Assembly: GCF_019649055.1 (NCBI RefSeq)
Contig: NW_026570232.1
Location: 620,001 to 684,000 of the forward strand
Direction: 5' to 3'
Length of the DNA stretch: 64,000 nucleotides
Source of the DNA: Paramacrobiotus metropolitanus
Lineage: Eukaryota; Tardigrada; Eutardigrada; Parachela; Macrobiotidae
Shown: positions 60,701 to 64,000 of the stretch, piece by piece
Position numbering within the stretch: position 1 is the stretch's first letter
Layout: each line of letters begins with the position of its first letter
Made by a program: the position numbers and the translations under genes
The notes under the pieces: model-generated
Seen by the model: only the letters and a program-made list of their open reading frames with translations
The model's database searches: none
What the model was told of the DNA's origin: nothing

Positions 60701-60870
60701 TATCTGTGCAGTGTGCAAACAGAACTTACTTGAGCAAGATGCAAAAATTGGCTGGCTTGAGCAATTGGTCCTGTAACTTCGGTGCAGGCACTTCCGAATA
60801 CCATTAGTCGCCTTCCTGGCTTTTTGTACAACATATCCAAAAAAGCTTTTATTCCCAGCGCCGCGTCACA
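54737..60870 (-). CDS. GABBR2: GABA-B receptor subunit 2 (class C GPCR), N-terminus outside the recognised exons
   Basis: Nineteen minus-strand exons, 5' to 3': 60730-60870, 60310-60477, 59766-59945, 59466-59663, 59257-59379, 59070-59171, 58921-58981, 58607-58711, 58285-58435, 57846-57978, 57604-57711, 57085-57207, 56917-57024, 56590-56814, 56119-56280, 55944-56052, 55626-55818, 55174-55447, 54737-54898; all phases agree, 941 residues. The Venus-flytrap domain shows [57 protein letters not shown] and [15 protein letters not shown]. The 7TM part has [54 protein letters not shown] and [19 protein letters not shown], the GABBR2 signature. A coiled coil follows ([32 protein letters not shown]) for pairing with GABBR1, which binds the ligand while this subunit couples to Gi/o. 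The long tail is divergent. One intron has a GC donor (57603-57602). The start codon and signal peptide were not found. Confidence 0.94.
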
Positions 60871-63800
60871 CTAGAAGAATCATAATTATTACAATGAAAA
60901 ACTATTTGGCGGTGACATATTACTAGCAATTGTAAGGTCAGGGCGCTGCATTTCAGTATCATTCGATCGAGATTCAAAGTTAGACACAATAAATTTATGG
61001 AATGCCAAATTCATCACTAGACGCAAAACTGAGGTACGTTATTGATCGAACAATCATAATGCTTATTCACTTTTTGTTAGAGAAGAGGAACTCTGTACCA
61101 CAGGTTCAGTGCGGAATGTTTTGCTTTTTATAAATAAAATGCCACAATACCGGTAACACCACTAACTTGTAGCATTTTTTTATCTATTCAGTATGGCTTC
61201 AGAAAATGGAAAGAAAATGATTTGTGCTGTGTTGGGTTCACGAAAATATTTCTGCAGTTCGTTCATCGACGCAAGCAGTCCGATTACAATGAATGAAAGC
61301 AATTTGTAAGCACGATATAAAAATATAACATAACCGACCAGCAGATCTACACAGAAAGGTCACTCTTCGGCAAATGCTCATGGACGTACAAAAAGGAATT
61401 TGCCCAGTGCCTGAAGGGACCACGATTTTTGTCATCTTTATAATATCGTTTATCAATTTTTTCTTATCAAAACCAGCTTAGATGCGTGGCAATCAGGCTT
61501 AATGGTTATATCCCGCTGCGCTGTGTCCTAAGATGACGACGGCCATTACCCAATCTGACGAATTGTTATGCAGTCAGGAATGGATTTTTGCCTAATAAAT
61601 ACAGCACTATACAGCCAGGGTATACTGCAACAGCACCAGAGGTTATTAGTGTTGACTGTTGTGTTGGTCAGAATCGGCGCTGCATGTGCAGCTGAAAATG
61701 ACACACACATGCGCAGCTGATCCGATTCCCCGTGCCAACACGTATATACACCCAGTGTTTTCCCGTCAGTTGACGGCATATCGCAAGCCAAACTACTGTC
61801 ATTAACAGGTCTTTAAGGTTCTCCACTCGCCGCAGGCACTGGACGCTAATTTGCTGGGATATTCGGCGACCTTAATCAAAACGCCCAGTTGCTGCGCTCC
61901 GCCGAAATGGAATTAACCAAGGCTAAATTGGCCACTATTTCGCTGTAAATTGTTATGTGAAAACTAGTCTCGCTTACGATGTGTATAATCATCTGACGTA
62001 TAATGTAAGGTCAGTCTTCAGTGTGCGGTATTTATGTAGCAATAATGGTTAAAAATAGCTGCATAATTACCTGAAAATGAGCGCATTTTGTGCTGTATTG
62101 CTTAATGACAACCCCATATATAAGAAACAAGGCAGAGTTAAAAGCCATTATTTCCAAATCTCGCCTTTCCACTTTGAAAAACGGACTGGATCCAATTTTT
62201 TTCTCTTGATTTCAAAACCAGTCTTTTCGCTAAACTGCAGACATTTATATTAATAAACACAAAAATGAAAATAAAAGCTAAAAAACAAATATCCATTTTA
62301 TTTCATAAAATACAGATACGTTACAGATCAAAAACAGTGAATCGCAGTTAAACATTTAAAATCAGCTGGTGAGCGATTTATCAAATTGTTGCGCTTGCAT
62401 TTTCACGGTTTCGGAAGACTAAAGTTATCCATTCTGCAACCGCATGCGAATTGCGGTGGTAATTTGTTTGAAAGCGATAAACTTATCACAGCATAATTAG
62501 ATATGTGACAGCAACCGGCAAAGCCAATGATCCCTTGCATTCTGTATTCATATGTTGGGGATCAGATGGGAAAATATGATTTTATTGTCGCTAGTTAGGA
62601 TGGGCAAAAAGAACCTAACACGGTTATCTTGTTTGGTTTCATCCGGAAGCGCAAGCCGGACTTGTTATCACGGCGCGGTATCAGTGTCATTGCGACTGCA
62701 CTGTACCGCGCTTATATAGAGCGGGCAGCATTATTCCCCTTGGGTACACAGTGGGTAGCGGATGCGCTAATCCTTGTGTCGGGCATTTGGGCTAAGCAGT
62801 TTTTTACAAGGGCACTTTGGCCGCAGTGTCATGAATAGCGTAATCATCTATCCTTGACAAGGAAATGAGGCATTGGATGCTGGACGATGATATGTTGGAC
62901 GGGCCGACACAATGCCCGATTAACAACATATATCTGTATGCGCCATACAACAGCATTGCGCACACTGTATATGCATGCAGTATAATGAAGTTGGCTTTTT
63001 CACGTATTCCATGCTCATGCGATGGTGCGCGCATGCACCAACCATTAAAACTCAATAATCATTAGAAAGTATATTTCCAATGCAACAACCAACACAACAA
63101 TCACTCCCTTAATGGCATCACACACCATTCCAGCCTCCAGCCAGAATTTACCATCCTTGGATTTTTCGGTTCACAGCTCTCCAAAGAGTCCCACACAGGA
63201 TGGGCTAACCGGGATTTACAAATTTTTTATGGATTGTATGCATTGCATATATGCATATACAAAATATGTGATTAATATTCTTGCTGACACGCATTTGCTG
63301 TTTAAGAGGCCCTTCATTATCCACAAAGTCTGAAAAAGTGTTCTAAAATTTTCGCGAATTGTTTATACTTCATTAATTGTCGCACAATTTGTAAATATTA
63401 ACGATACTGCTGCGCGAAAATATAAAATAAAATTACCCAATGAAATTTTTAAACCTTTTGCAGCACTAAGAACTTTCATACAATCACAGCAAATAGCGTG
63501 TTACAAGCAAATAGCTATAGTGTAAATAAAAGCACACTTACGCTTTGTGCGTACCACACCTTTTACATTTGCAAGGCGGGATATGACTTATAGCAACAAT
63601 GAAAGTGCTCGCCGCCGCGCTATCCTGATTGTGCGAACTCAGTCAATGATCCGGCGTATTCTTGTTTTGGTATAGATATGTCTGATGTTAGCTTTGTAGT
63701 CTCCGCTTATTTTTGTGCTTTATTCATGTCCTGTCAATTGTCCTACTTACGTATTAATAGGCTGAATTCACGAGTGCATCAGATATCGATTATCGGACTG

Positions 63801-64000
63801 CGCAATTATTGGTGCATAGTCTCAACTGTGCGTTTACGTTTTTTGTCGACAACAGTACATGTGCTAAGATCCCGCCGCAGGAGCTCTTTCCTGTAATTAA
63901 TGTGGAGCTATTCCATGAGCTCCTATCGAATCAAGTTTTGCTGCTAATGTGACCTTTGGTTTATAGTTTTGAAATCTATCTGTCTGCGCATATTATGTAT
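60871..64000. other. No convincing gene; probable GABBR2 5' intron and intergenic DNA
   Basis: The start of the GABA-B ligand domain was searched for on the minus strand and not found, so this is probably a large intron or the 5' exons lie beyond 64000. Small plus-strand open frames with plausible splice signals (about 61193, 61349 and 61810) do not join into a recognisable protein. Frames at 62629-62838 and 63112-63333 also lack similarity. Confidence 0.4.

Noticed and set aside
61193-61306. Small plus-strand frame starting ATGGCTTCAGAAAATGG
   Set aside because: Thirty-eight codons ending near a GTAAGC donor, but no downstream exon continues it sensibly.
61801-61948. Plus-strand open frames after a CATTAACAG acceptor
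   Set aside because: Two different frames are open with no start, no partner exon in phase and no recognisable family. It may be a relic exon but cannot be supported.
1-64000. CRISPR arrays, operons, bacterial promoters
   Set aside because: Intron-rich animal DNA; no regularly spaced repeats and no polycistronic layout.

Overview
The window is nuclear DNA from an animal. Every recognisable gene is split by GT-AG introns, from about 60 bases to over 1 kb. The gene set is metazoan: K-Cl cotransporter, GABA-B receptor, PBX/Extradenticle, Salvador, muscle LIM protein and perilipin. The Mlp60A-like single-LIM protein and the arthropod-style GABA-B receptor tail point to an ecdysozoan invertebrate. 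A tardigrade or related compact genome would fit, but the sequence alone does not settle the species.

Layout. (1) 0-4 kb: the 3' part of a DNAJC22/Wurst gene (+), convergent with a complete five-exon CFDP1/SWC5 gene (-). (2) 4.6-13.9 kb: a K-Cl cotransporter (+) of about 20 exons with two alternative N-termini; the exons for TM2 to TM5 are missing. (3) 14.6-15.7 kb: an unrecognised small membrane protein (+). (4) 16.5-20.2 kb: a CDC50/TMEM30 flippase subunit (+) with an unusually long tail. (5) 22.5-24.5 kb: a muscle LIM protein (+) with a TATA box. (6) 27-38 kb: three minus-strand genes, ERG28, a perilipin and an Sds3/SUDS3-like protein. (7) 38-46 kb: Salvador (+), PBX/Extradenticle (-) and a kaptin-like gene (+), with a 630-bp tandem duplication over the PBX 3' end. 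(8) 46-51 kb: two small orphan charged or coiled-coil genes and a kynurenine aminotransferase (-). (9) 52-54.5 kb: an orphan gene joining a chromodomain to C2H2 zinc fingers, with an intact non-autonomous LTR element (TRIM type) just past its stop. (10) 54.7-60.9 kb: most of a GABA-B receptor subunit 2 gene (-), lacking its first exon(s). The last 3 kb hold no convincing gene.

These are independent housekeeping, signalling and tissue genes rather than one pathway. Several pairs are head to head and probably share promoter regions: CFDP1/KCC, SUDS3/Salvador, PBX/kaptin and KYAT/chromodomain-ZnF. Others are tail to tail: DNAJC22/CFDP1, Salvador/PBX, kaptin/46-kb orphan and chromodomain-ZnF/GABA-B.

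Most exon ends were placed by hand from GT/AG signals, reading-phase continuity and remembered family sequences. The strongest new observations are the TRIM element (5-bp target duplication, 187-bp LTRs, primer site, polypurine tract), the chromodomain-zinc-finger architecture, the gap in the cotransporter core, the CDC50 tail switch and the PBX 3' duplication.
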